NCBI GenBank assembly: GCA_016933355.1
Contig: JAFGBC010000270.1
Coordinates: 1-14,843, forward strand
DNA length: 14,843 nucleotides
Source of the DNA: Candidatus Aminicenantota bacterium
GTDB lineage: Bacteria; Acidobacteriota; Aminicenantia; Aminicenantales; JAFGBC01
Direction of reading: 5' to 3'
Shown: piece by piece, positions 1-6,769 of the stretch
Layout of the letters: every line of letters begins with the position of its first letter
Numbering within the stretch: the stretch's first letter is position 1
The notes under the pieces: model-generated
Told to the model about the DNA's origin: nothing
Databases searched by the model: none
The model's input: only the letters and a program-made list of their open reading frames with translations
Program-made: the position numbers and the translations under genes

Positions 1-701
1 CCGAGCCGAAAACCTGGCTGCGCTTCTACGCCTGGGAGCGCCCGACCGCCTCGCTCGGCCGCTCCCAGTTCGCCGAGGAAACCGTCGACGCCGAGGCCTG
101 CCGCCGTCTTGGCGTCGACATCGTCCGGCGCATCTCGGGCGGGAAGCTCGTCCTCCATCATAAGGAGCTGACCTACGCCATCTGCTCTTCGGACACCGCG
201 CGTTTTTCGACGACGCTCCAGGCCTCCTACCGGCTCATCTCCCAAGGCCTCATCCGCGGTCTCCAAGGGCTGGGCGTCGAGGCCACTCCGGCGCGCGAGA
301 CGCCGGAATATTACGCGCGGGGCCTCCATCCTTGCTTCGCGGGTCCCGCCGCGGACGAGCTCGAGGCCGGCGGGCGCAAGATCGTGGGCAGCGCCCAGAA
401 GCGGGCCGGCGCCCGGTTCCTGCAGCACGGGTCGATTCCGCTCGGCGACGCGACCGACCTCCTGCGGGCGGTCGCCAAGGCTTCTCCCGGAGGGCCCGTC
501 CCGGGGCCGGCCGGGTTGAACGGCCTTCTGGGCCGCGAGGTCGGTTTCGGAGAGCTGGCCGGCCACCTGGCCGTCGGCTTAGCGGCCTTCTTCGGCGTCC
601 GCCTGGTTCCGACGTCCCTGTCGCCGGAGCAGCGGGAGACGGCTGATCGGCTCCGCCGCGAACGCTACGAAAACGAGGACTGGACGTTCCGGGCGGCCTA
701 G
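1..701 (+). CDS. Lipoate/octanoate protein ligase family protein, LipM-like (5' end missing)
   Basis: This is the C-terminal part of a BPL/LplA/LipB-family enzyme, which transfers octanoyl or lipoyl groups to the lipoyl domains of 2-oxoacid dehydrogenases or GcvH in the cytoplasm. The reading frame begins at base 3, the gene starts before the window, and about 232 residues are visible. The pocket motif RRISGGKLVLHHKELTYAI matches the family's RRxxGGxxxLHxxELTYS. The lysine-bearing segment GRKIVGSAQKR is followed by LQHGSI, both typical of the family. A cysteine in HPCF (codon 333-335) sits where LipM octanoyltransferases have their catalytic Cys, so LipM-type octanoyl transfer fits better than ATP-dependent lipoate ligase. 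The choice between the two is inference, because the N-terminus is not visible. It ends 65 bases before the next gene's ATG. Confidence 0.87.
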   Translation, partial: EPKTWLRFYAWERPTASLGRSQFAEETVDAEACRRLGVDIVRRISGGKLVLHHKELTYAICSSDTARFSTTLQASYRLISQGLIRGLQGLGVEATPARETPEYYARGLHPCFAGPAADELEAGGRKIVGSAQKRAGARFLQHGSIPLGDATDLLRAVAKASPGGPVPGPAGLNGLLGREVGFGELAGHLAVGLAAFFGVRLVPTSLSPEQRETADRLRRERYENEDWTFRAA

Positions 702-709
702 CGGCCGGA

Positions 710-738
710 TTGATTTTCCTTGGAGGGAGTGCTAGGAT
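710..738 (+). promoter_or_regulatory. Weak candidate promoter for the unknown helical protein
   Basis: TTGATT at 710-715 and TAGGAT at 733-738 are separated by 17 bases, in the gap between the LipM-like gene and the 299-residue gene. The predicted start of transcription would fall at about 745, almost on the presumed ribosome-binding site, which weakens the case. Confidence 0.25.
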
Positions 739-766
739 TGGCCGTGGAGAAGAGATTTCCGCGGCC

Positions 767-1666
767 ATGAATGAAATCGACGAGCTCTCCAAGCTTGACG
801 TCAAGGCGCTTCCGGCGCTGAAGCCGGGCCTGCTCGACGACCTCCACCAGAAGGTCCTTAAGAACCTCCATCTCGAGCTCGGCGCCGGGCCCGTCCTCTA
901 TCTTTTCTCGCCGTCCTTTTCGGTCCTCAACCCCGAGCCCGACGAGCGCGTCGGCGACTTCCTCGTCAAGAAGGAGGCCCTGCTGGCCTATCTCAAGGAG
1001 GCGCTCGTCCAGAGCCTGGCCGTCTACTCGGTCCTCCTCGACGTCAACAGCTACTTCGTCGAGCAGAACAGCCATCTCGTCTTGGCCCGCCTCCAGGACA
1101 AGGACGCCGAAGCCCGACGCTTCGAGGTTAAATACTACACCCATGCCCCCCACGAGCTGCTCTCGCACTATGAGGACAAGATCTACATCGGCCGCGATTT
1201 TATCGACCTCTTCAACTTCCGCAGGAAGCATTTCGGCGTCCGGGAGCTCATCGAGTCCCTGAGCGACCAGAACGAGGTCTTGATCGACCGGGCCCAATCC
1301 CGGCTCAAGAACGCGCTCGAGTATAAGTCCTACTTCCAAGAGATCAAGGAATCGGTCGGCGAGCTGGCCGCGGAGAGCCGGACCGTCCTCGAATCCCTGC
1401 CGCCCCACATCGACCCGGCGAAGTGTCCGGTCTCCGACCTCATCGACATCAACGCCCAGTACCGGGCCCTCAACCATTTCGTCATCGAGCTCCACGACGC
1501 CGTCGCCGAGTTCGAGAACCTCCTCCGCTTCCGGAAGGAGGCCGAATTCGTCCGCTACGTCACGAAATACAAGAAGGACGTCACCAACCTGATCTCCTAC
1601 TTCAACATCCGGGTCAACGGCGACCTGTCCCGGCGGATCCTGGAGTCCAAGGCCAGGCACGGCTGA
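767..1666 (+). CDS. Conserved-looking helical protein of unknown function
   Basis: I do not recognise this 299-residue protein. It has no signal peptide, no membrane segment and no familiar nucleotide-binding motif, so it is probably cytoplasmic. It looks mostly helical and highly charged. Residues about 165-215 and 235-275 have heptad-like spacing of Leu, Val and Phe and could form coiled coils. A short region around residues 40-55 (GPVLYLFSPSFSVLNPEP) is more strand-like. I chose the ATG at 767 because GGAGAAGAG lies just upstream (746-754). A TTG at 710 in the same frame has no ribosome-binding site. Third-position GC bias is strong across the whole frame, supporting real coding. It follows the LipM-like gene on the same strand and faces the DUF4097 operon tail to tail, so its context gives no functional clue. 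Confidence 0.75.
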   Translation: MNEIDELSKLDVKALPALKPGLLDDLHQKVLKNLHLELGAGPVLYLFSPSFSVLNPEPDERVGDFLVKKEALLAYLKEALVQSLAVYSVLLDVNSYFVEQNSHLVLARLQDKDAEARRFEVKYYTHAPHELLSHYEDKIYIGRDFIDLFNFRRKHFGVRELIESLSDQNEVLIDRAQSRLKNALEYKSYFQEIKESVGELAAESRTVLESLPPHIDPAKCPVSDLIDINAQYRALNHFVIELHDAVAEFENLLRFRKEAEFVRYVTKYKKDVTNLISYFNIRVNGDLSRRILESKARHG

Positions 1667-1693
1667 AAAAAACCCGGCGGTTTCCCGCCGGGT
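1667..1693 (-). terminator. Intrinsic terminator of the ECF/DUF4097 operon
   Basis: The arms at 1673-1680 (CCCGGCGG) and 1685-1692 (CCGCCGGG) form a perfect stem with a TTTC loop, and A1672/T1693 extend it to 9 bp. Read on the minus strand, the stem is followed by a run of six T (the A run at 1667-1672). It therefore terminates the minus-strand operon whose last gene stops at 1723, about 30 bases upstream. There is no T run on the plus-strand side, so it should be much weaker for the converging gene ending at 1666. Confidence 0.85.
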
Positions 1694-1722
1694 GATGCCG
1701 AGGGCCGGGCGCTCCCGCTGTT

Positions 1723-3018
1723 TTATTCGATGACGATGTCTTCGTAGGTCGTGGCCAGCCGGACCGCCGGCCGTCCCACCGCGTCCTCGAACGCCCGCAG
1801 AATGAACGCTCCATTGGTTTCCGTCCGGGAGGGCGCATCGAGGGACCAGCGGACCCGGCCGCCCCTGGACCGGGCTTCGAGCGGGTTGCGCTCGCCGGGC
1901 GGCCAGGCCAGCCGGACCCGGGCGTATTCGGCGCTGACCTCGATCGGCCCGGACAGGGCGGACGGGGCCAGGATCAATTCTCCGTGGGAGAGCCGGACGA
2001 CGGCGCCGCCGTCGAACCCGGCCAAGTCGACGGTTTCGTAAGATGTCGTGATCTCGTTCCCGGCGCCCTCCAGCCGGCGGCCGGTCAGGGCCAGGTTTCG
2101 CCCGTCGATCGTGACCGCCCCGGAGACGCCGTCGAGCCGGACGCGGGCGTGGGAACTGCGGATCCAGCACGTTCCCTGGACCTCCTCGGCCTCGACGTCG
2201 GCGTGGCGCGTCTCGATGCGCACCGGACCGACGCGGACGAGCCGGATCGGCTCGTAGGAATCGACGATCCCGACGCCGGCCGGGCAATCGACCGCCGTGA
2301 CGGATGCGTGGGCGCCGTCGATCGCGACTTCGCCCGTCACGTCCTCCAGCTTCAGCGGTCCGTAATGGTGTCGGATCTTGAGCCGGCCCCGGACGCCGCG
2401 CACGGTCAGGCCGGCATGCCGCGATTCGACCGTCGCGTCGCCGCCGCAGTCCAGGACCTCGACGTCCTCGTAGCTGTTGACGACGGCCAGCGGACCGGCC
2501 ACGCGCCCGGCCCGCACCTCGCCGTGCGGGTTCGTCACGGACAGGGCGGCCAGGCCGTCGGCGACGACCTTGCCGTATGAGTTCACCACGGTGACGGCCG
2601 TCGCCGCCGGACAGAGGATTTTGAGGTCGGTCTCGAAGGCGCGCCGCCTCTTGCTCTCGTCGCGTTTCACGGACAGGACAACCCGGTCCGCCTCGCGGCG
2701 CAGGTCGGCCCGCAGCCGGTCGGCGACGGCCCCGGCCTCCTCTTCGGTCCGCCGGTAGATCCGCTTGGTGAAGACGATCGTAACGGCGTCGGCCGCCCCG
2801 CCCTGAACCTCGACCTCGCCGCGAAGGTTTTCGACGAGCAGGGCCGCCGGGAGGGGCGGCGCGACGGTTAGCGTCTCCTCGAACCGGAATTCCTGGGCGT
2901 TCCAGAGCAGGCCTTCGTCGATGTCCCATACGAACGGGATATTGCCCTCCTGGACCTGATGGACGACGACGCCGGCGGCGATGATCAGGAGGAGAAGGAC
3001 GACCTCACGGGCTTTCAT
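1723..3018 (-). CDS. Membrane-anchored DUF4097-type beta-solenoid protein
   Basis: This 431-residue protein has an N-terminal hydrophobic segment (residues 5-20) that would act as a signal anchor and place the rest outside the inner membrane. From residue 148 to about 370 it is built of roughly 18-residue turns. Each turn starts with Tyr or His (Y148, H165, Y183, H201, Y219, H237, Y255, H272, H290, N308, Y327, H345, Y365), followed by alternating Val/Leu/Ile positions and a Gly. This is the pattern of DUF4097 'putative adhesin' domains, which form parallel beta solenoids. No enzymatic motif is visible. The start is the ATG at 3018, which overlaps the upstream stop by four bases (ATGA). It is the last gene of the ECF operon, and the terminator at 1667-1693 follows. 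Its role is unknown, but the context suggests a surface or periplasmic component of an envelope-stress response. Confidence 0.85.
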   Translation of the reverse strand: MKAREVVLLLLIIAAGVVVHQVQEGNIPFVWDIDEGLLWNAQEFRFEETLTVAPPLPAALLVENLRGEVEVQGGAADAVTIVFTKRIYRRTEEEAGAVADRLRADLRREADRVVLSVKRDESKRRRAFETDLKILCPAATAVTVVNSYGKVVADGLAALSVTNPHGEVRAGRVAGPLAVVNSYEDVEVLDCGGDATVESRHAGLTVRGVRGRLKIRHHYGPLKLEDVTGEVAIDGAHASVTAVDCPAGVGIVDSYEPIRLVRVGPVRIETRHADVEAEEVQGTCWIRSSHARVRLDGVSGAVTIDGRNLALTGRRLEGAGNEITTSYETVDLAGFDGGAVVRLSHGELILAPSALSGPIEVSAEYARVRLAWPPGERNPLEARSRGGRVRWSLDAPSRTETNGAFILRAFEDAVGRPAVRLATTYEDIVIE

Positions 3019-3236
3019 GGCCGGGCCTTGTCGGTCCCGTCCTCCGCCGGCCCGGCCGCGCGCTCCTTGATCCCGAAGTAGAGCTTCCAGCCGCCCCAGA
3101 CGACCAGGATCAGGGGCCAAAGCCGGCCCACGAAGCCCCAGACGTCGACGTCGAAGTTGTCGAGGAAGAAGATCAGCCCGATGACGATGAGGATGATGCC
3201 CCAGCCGAGGGCGTCCCGCCGCTTGCGTGTGGCCAT
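3015..3236 (-). CDS. Small DUF5668/LiaF-TM-like membrane protein
   Basis: This 73-residue protein is mostly two hydrophobic segments (residues about 11-25 and 36-55) around the sequence FFLDNFDVD, with the pattern WPLILVVWGGWKL. That is the LiaI/LiaF-type transmembrane module (DUF5668). Basic residues at the N-terminus (RKRR) suggest that end is cytoplasmic. The start at 3236 is set by an excellent ribosome-binding site, AAGGAGG read on the minus strand (bases 3242-3248), six bases upstream. Its stop overlaps the start of the DUF4097 gene by four bases, indicating coupled translation. In other bacteria this module sits in proteins that signal envelope stress, often beside DUF4097 domains. The precise role here is not known. 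Confidence 0.85.
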   Translation of the reverse strand: MATRKRRDALGWGIILIVIGLIFFLDNFDVDVWGFVGRLWPLILVVWGGWKLYFGIKERAAGPAEDGTDKARP

Positions 3237-3253
3237 GATCGCCTCCTTATCCT

Positions 3254-3754
3254 TCAGCTTTGGTCTTTGGTTCTGCCGGCCGAGGCGTGCTCGAAAACGA
3301 GCTTGACGCCGATGACGATGATCAGGACCGGCCAGTACTTCCAGATCGAGCCGTAATCGATGACGTCGAAGTTGGCCAGCAGGAACAGGACGCCGAGACC
3401 CATCAGGAACAGGCCCCAGAAGATGGATCCGGTCTTGAGGTCTCCGTTCAGCGCCTCGGTCGGAGCGGGGAGATCGCCGCCGGGGCCGGCCGCCAGCCGG
3501 CGGTTTTGGGCGTTGGCGCACTGGACGGCGTCGATGATCTGGAAGATATAGAATCCAGCCAGGCACAGGCCGAGGAACGGCTGCATCCGGCCGCTGTCCT
3601 GCATGCTGACCAGGCCGGCGAAGATCAGGATGTAGACGAGCCCCTTGAGATACTGCCCCAGATAGAGGAAGCCCGTCCCGGGAAAGAGGCCGGACAGGAT
3701 GCCGGCCGCCGCCGGGGACTTCGGCGGAGTCTTGACGACGGTTTTGTTTTCCAT
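3254..3754 (-). CDS. Multi-pass membrane protein with C-terminal DUF5668/LiaF-TM module
   Basis: The 166-residue product has four hydrophobic stretches. The first half (residues about 15-80) has GILSGLFPGTGFLYLGQ, which resembles TM2-domain or DUF5683-like membrane proteins. The second half (about 110-153) repeats the DUF5668 pattern seen in the next gene: LLANFDVID, then WKYWPVLIIVIGVKL. The two proteins are therefore partly homologous and probably arose by duplication or share a partner. The start at 3754 is preceded by GGAGG read on the minus strand, seven bases away; a longer in-frame extension to 3796 would run back over the upstream gene's end and lacks such a site. It lies 13 bases after the anti-sigma gene and 17 bases before the 73-residue protein. 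Function beyond an envelope role is inference. Confidence 0.83.
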   Translation of the reverse strand: MENKTVVKTPPKSPAAAGILSGLFPGTGFLYLGQYLKGLVYILIFAGLVSMQDSGRMQPFLGLCLAGFYIFQIIDAVQCANAQNRRLAAGPGGDLPAPTEALNGDLKTGSIFWGLFLMGLGVLFLLANFDVIDYGSIWKYWPVLIIVIGVKLVFEHASAGRTKDQS

Positions 3755-3767
3755 GTTGAACCTCCGG

Positions 3768-4274
3768 TTATTGTGAGCGGTCCCCTCCGCCGTCATCGCC
3801 CTTGGCGGGCTTGACGGCGTCGAGGACGTTGCTTGTCATTTCGCCCAGGCGGCCGGTCCAGCCCTCGGCTCGGACATAGAGCGTCTCGACCCGGCTGTAG
3901 GCGAGGTGGATGCGCCGGCTGATGGAGCGGTCGATGAGCGTCCGGTCGGGGTGGAAGGCGTACATCGAGATCGCGATCAGGATCGTCGACAGCACGGCCA
4001 GCGCGGGTTGGAGCCTGGGCATGAGGGCCAGGTGGAGCCGGACGAACAAGGGCCTTCTCGGCGCGACGACGGCGGCAAGCCGGGCTTGAAGAGCAGGGCT
4101 CGGCTCGACCTCGGGGAACGCGGCCAGGGCGTCCCGGTTTTCGACCAACAGCGTCCAAAGCTCGCGGCAGTCCGCGCAGGCGGTCAGGTGGGCCTCGATA
4201 CGGGCCCGCTCGGCTGCGGGCAGCTCGCCGTCCAGGAGTCCGGAGAAGAGGTCGCGGATGGCGTCACAGGTCAT
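3768..4274 (-). CDS. Zinc-finger (zf-HC2) anti-sigma factor
   Basis: This 168-residue protein has the anti-sigma zinc-binding motif: Cys3, then H29-x3-C33-x2-C36 in EAHLTACADCREL. A single membrane segment follows at about residues 86-107, and then a roughly 60-residue C-terminal part expected outside the cytoplasm. Proteins of this kind hold their ECF sigma factor at the membrane until a signal releases it. It overlaps the 3' end of the sigma gene by 11 bases, the standard arrangement for a sigma/anti-sigma pair, and has its own ribosome-binding site GGGGAGA just before the ATG at 4274. The outer domain is short and not recognisable, so the signal sensed cannot be read from sequence. Confidence 0.9.
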   Translation of the reverse strand: MTCDAIRDLFSGLLDGELPAAERARIEAHLTACADCRELWTLLVENRDALAAFPEVEPSPALQARLAAVVAPRRPLFVRLHLALMPRLQPALAVLSTILIAISMYAFHPDRTLIDRSISRRIHLAYSRVETLYVRAEGWTGRLGEMTSNVLDAVKPAKGDDGGGDRSQ

Positions 4275-4824
4275 GGCATTCTCCCCTGCGGTCCTTCAGC
4301 GCCACCGCCAGCTGCAGCCGGCCCCGGTTGATGCGGGATTTGACCGTCCCGAGCGGCAGGTCCAGGATCCCGGCCATCTCCTCGTAGCTTCGGCCCTGGA
4401 TGTCCCTGAGGATGACGGCGATCCGGACGTCCGGGGAGAGCCCGTCCAGGGCTTTCCAGAGCATCGCCTGGCGCTCCCGGCGCACGACATCCCCTTCGGG
4501 ATCGCTCCGGGATTCGGCCCGGACCGCGACGTCCTCGAAGTCGTCCCGATGGCCCTTCTCCCACTTGGACTTCCGGTAGACGTCGATCAGGTGGTTTTTG
4601 GCCAGCGTCGTCAGCCAGGCGGCGAAGCTCTTGGAGGGGTCGTACTTGGAGAGGACGCCGTGAAGCTTCAGAAAGATATCCTGGGTCAGGTCCTCGGCCT
4701 CCTGATAACTTCCGCTGAATTGGTAGGCCAGGTTGAAGACCCGCTTGGAATAACCGTTCACGAGCGCCTCCCAGGCTCCATCGTCGCCTCTCAGGCATCC
4801 TTCGATCAACGTCTTGTCCTGCAC
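4264..4824 (-). CDS. ECF-type RNA polymerase sigma factor (first cassette)
   Basis: This 186-residue protein has the two domains of ECF sigma factors. Region 2 (residues about 24-86) contains EAEDLTQDIFLKL and FAAWLTTLAKNHLIDVYRK, and region 4 (about 124-175) contains GLSPDVRIAVILRD, YEEMAGIL and LGTVKSRINRGR. It should direct RNA polymerase to -35 elements of the GGAAC type. The start is GTG at 4824; an in-frame TGA lies immediately upstream, so it cannot be longer. An alternative TTG at 4809 has AGGA seven bases before it but would clip the conserved N-terminus. It is the first gene of a five-gene operon and has both a housekeeping-like and an ECF-like promoter upstream, which suggests positive autoregulation. 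Confidence 0.93.
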   Translation of the reverse strand: MQDKTLIEGCLRGDDGAWEALVNGYSKRVFNLAYQFSGSYQEAEDLTQDIFLKLHGVLSKYDPSKSFAAWLTTLAKNHLIDVYRKSKWEKGHRDDFEDVAVRAESRSDPEGDVVRRERQAMLWKALDGLSPDVRIAVILRDIQGRSYEEMAGILDLPLGTVKSRINRGRLQLAVALKDRRGECHDL

Positions 4825-4837
4825 TCACTTCACCCGG

Positions 4838-4866
4838 ATAGACGAGAATGGCGGCTGGAAAGTTCC
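4838..4866 (-). promoter_or_regulatory. Sigma-E-like (ECF) promoter before the first sigma gene
   Basis: On the minus strand, GGAACTT (bases 4866-4860) is followed after 16 bases by GTCTAT (bases 4843-4838). This is very close to the consensus known for E. coli RpoE, GGAACTT-N16-GTCTAA. It lies just ahead of an ECF sigma gene, as expected for autoregulation. The predicted transcript would begin only about seven or eight bases before the GTG at 4824, so that message would be nearly leaderless. Confidence 0.65.
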
Positions 4867-4874
4867 GCGCTCCC

Positions 4875-4904
4875 ATTCTATTTTTTGGGCGCCCCGCCTG
4901 TCAA
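4875..4904 (-). promoter_or_regulatory. Housekeeping-type promoter of the first ECF operon
   Basis: On the minus strand, TTGACA (bases 4904-4899) and TAGAAT (bases 4880-4875) are 18 bases apart. That is a perfect -35 box and a good -10 box. The leader would be about 44 bases and would contain the entire sigma-E-like promoter, so the two promoters are in tandem. Confidence 0.72.
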
Positions 4905-5021
4905 ACGACGGGCGGGCCGGCTTCTTGACGCGGTCCCGTTCTCTGAGGGGGGGCAAGTCCGGGTCGGCGGCTTCCTCTGTTTTTAAAGGAGGGAACGCGG
5001 ATGCCGAAGCCCGCCGCCTAT

Positions 5022-6110
5022 TCAGGATTCGTGGCGGCAGCGGAGGCCGCGCGGGTTGAGGCACTTGTTGCAGGAGACGCAGTCGGAACGGTCGAGCTCG
5101 CCCGTCCTGAATTTCCTGATCAAATGCGGGTCCCTGACAAGAGGGCGGCTGAGCGAGACGATGTCGGCCCGTCCGGCTTCGACCGCCCGCTCCATCGCCC
5201 GGAACGTCCTCCAGCCCCCCAGCCCTAAGACGGGGACGCTCACGGACGCTTTGACCCGGGCGGCCGCGTCAAGAAAATAGCCCTCGTCGGCCTCGGACCT
5301 CAGGCCCGGCCATATCGAACCCCGCCCCGCTTCGGCCATGCCGCCGCTGATTTCAAAGCCGTCTAGGCCTTCCGCCTCGAGTGTCCGGCAAACGCGAACG
5401 CAGTCTTTGACGCGGACGCCGTCCTCCAGGAAGTCGTCGGCGTTGATCTTAATGATGACCGGGAAGTCTCGGCCGAGGCCGTTCCGGATGCCGCGGACGA
5501 TCTCGACCACGATCCGGGCCCGGTTGTCCGGGCTGCCGCCCCACTCGTCCCGGCGCCTGTTGGTGTGGGGGGAGAGGAAGGAGCTCAGGAGGTAGCCGTG
5601 CGCGGCGTGGATCTGGACGCCGTCGAATCCCGCCGCCCGAGCCCGCCCAGCCGCGGCTACGAAATCCCCGACCAGGCCGGCGACTTCGTCCGCGTTCAGC
5701 GCCCGGGGCAGGACACCGGATACGGGGTCAAAAACGGCCGAGGGCGCGACGGGCCGGCCGCCGCAGATCCTCTCCTTCGTCTGGCGGCCGGCATGGGCGA
5801 TCTGAAGCAAGACCTTGGCGGGAAAGGCGTGGACCGCCCCGGAGATCCGGCTCAGCCCTTCGACCATCCGGTCCTCGTGGACGCCCATCTGGCGGGGGCT
5901 GGCCTTCCCCTCGGGCCGGAAGAAGGCGTGGCCGGTGATGATCAGCCCGACCTCTCCCCGGGCGAGTTCGCGATAGAGCGCGACCTGGCGGTCGTCGACC
6001 GTTCCGTCCTCGCGGGCCATGAAGTCGTGGGTCGCCGACCGCGCGAAGCGGTTGGCGAGCGTCTGGGAGCCCAGGCGGATCGTTTGGAACAAAGCCGAGG
6101 ATGTGTTCAT
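5022..6110 (-). CDS. Old Yellow Enzyme-family NADH:flavin oxidoreductase
   Basis: This 362-residue protein is an FMN-dependent TIM-barrel ene-reductase or 2,4-dienoyl-CoA reductase-like enzyme. Family marks are LANRFARSATHDF near the N-terminus, LLQIAHAGRQT (residues about 101-111), the active-site segment QIHAAHGYLLSSFLSPHTN with H168, H171 and Y173, and DEWGGSPDNRAR. Near the C-terminus there is a four-cysteine cluster, C344-x2-C347-x2-C350-x7-C358. That cluster resembles the iron-sulfur site of dienoyl-CoA reductase-type members, but the FAD/NADPH domains of full 2,4-dienoyl-CoA reductase are absent. Whether the cysteines bind a cluster or zinc is not settled by sequence. The start at 6110 has only a weak site, GGCGGGAA, before it. 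It stands alone between two ECF cassettes and diverges from the second. The substrate is unknown. Confidence 0.92.
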   Translation of the reverse strand: MNTSSALFQTIRLGSQTLANRFARSATHDFMAREDGTVDDRQVALYRELARGEVGLIITGHAFFRPEGKASPRQMGVHEDRMVEGLSRISGAVHAFPAKVLLQIAHAGRQTKERICGGRPVAPSAVFDPVSGVLPRALNADEVAGLVGDFVAAAGRARAAGFDGVQIHAAHGYLLSSFLSPHTNRRRDEWGGSPDNRARIVVEIVRGIRNGLGRDFPVIIKINADDFLEDGVRVKDCVRVCRTLEAEGLDGFEISGGMAEAGRGSIWPGLRSEADEGYFLDAAARVKASVSVPVLGLGGWRTFRAMERAVEAGRADIVSLSRPLVRDPHLIRKFRTGELDRSDCVSCNKCLNPRGLRCRHES

Positions 6111-6178
6111 TTCCCGCCTATTTTCTGGTATTTTGGTCAGGGATGCAACGTTCCGCGGGCCGACAGGGTTTGAAAATC

Positions 6179-6769
6179 ATGAGGATGGACGAACAAGAAC
6201 TGGTCCGTAAGGTCCAGGGCGGAGACGAAGACGCCTTCGCCGAAATCGTCCGCCTCTATAAGGACAGGATCGTGAATTATTTGTCCCATTTCACGGGCGA
6301 TTACCAGAAGGCGGTCGACCTTTCCCAGGAAACGTTCATCCGCGTCTATTTCAAGGCCGCCAAGTACAAACCCATCGCCCCCTTCTCATCCTGGGTCTAC
6401 GCCATCGCCTCCAACCTGGCCAGGACCGAGCTCAAGCGGGACCGCCGCCGCGCCACCGTCCCGCTCGAGGAGATGGCCTCGCCGTTCGAATCGGGCGCCT
6501 TCTGCGAGGACAAGCCCGACTCGGGCCTGGTCAGAAACCTGAGACTGGCCCTGGACGGTCTCCACCCGCGCTACCGGGTCCCCGTCCTGCTCAAGGACGT
6601 CGAGGGCTTCTCCCAGGAGGAGATCGCTCGGATCATCAGGAAGCCGGTCGGGACGGTCAAGGCCCGCATCAGCCGGGGCCGCGCCTACCTGAAGCGCGAG
6701 CTCGACAAGGCCGTCATCGACCCGTCCGGCGGCGTGGCCGTCAAAGGAGAATCCCATGGACGAGCTTAA
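6179..6769 (+). CDS. ECF-type RNA polymerase sigma factor (second cassette)
   Basis: This 196-residue ECF sigma factor has region 2 at residues about 28-88 (QKAVDLSQETFIRVYFKA, FSSWVYAIASNLARTELKR) and region 4 at about 122-174 (GLHPRYRVPVLLKDVEGFSQEEIARII, VGTVKARISRGR). It is clearly a different subgroup from the first sigma factor, sharing the architecture but few consecutive residues outside the core motifs. I start it at the ATG at 6179; ATG 6185 is equally possible, and the open frame back to 6101 runs over the divergent oxidoreductase start and has no ribosome-binding site. It ends 14 bases inside the next gene, a small membrane protein that is probably its anti-sigma factor. No zinc-finger anti-sigma gene is adjacent. 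Confidence 0.92.
   Translation: MRMDEQELVRKVQGGDEDAFAEIVRLYKDRIVNYLSHFTGDYQKAVDLSQETFIRVYFKAAKYKPIAPFSSWVYAIASNLARTELKRDRRRATVPLEEMASPFESGAFCEDKPDSGLVRNLRLALDGLHPRYRVPVLLKDVEGFSQEEIARIIRKPVGTVKARISRGRAYLKRELDKAVIDPSGGVAVKGESHGRA

Noticed and set aside
698..2929. A 743-codon minus-strand open frame across the unknown gene and the DUF4097 gene
   Set aside because: It is an antisense or shifted shadow of two well-supported genes, is very Arg/Pro-rich, and crosses the terminator at 1667-1693.
4891..4914. GC-rich inverted repeat CCCGCCTGTC/GACGGGCGGG (4893-4902 with 4907-4916) as a terminator for the oxidoreductase
   Set aside because: There is no T run on the proper side in either direction, and its left arm overlaps the -35 box of the first ECF operon promoter.
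5001..5228. A 75-codon + strand frame with an excellent AAAGGAGG site before its ATG, antisense to the oxidoreductase 3' end
   Set aside because: The protein is Ala/Pro/Arg-rich, as expected from reading a GC-rich gene backwards, and no promoter is visible. The ribosome-binding site is probably chance.
6086..6110. GGAAC followed after 16 bases by TCAT, a possible ECF promoter for the second sigma gene
   Set aside because: The -35 lacks the TT extension, the -10 is a poor match, and it lies inside the divergent gene's coding start. It is too weak to call.
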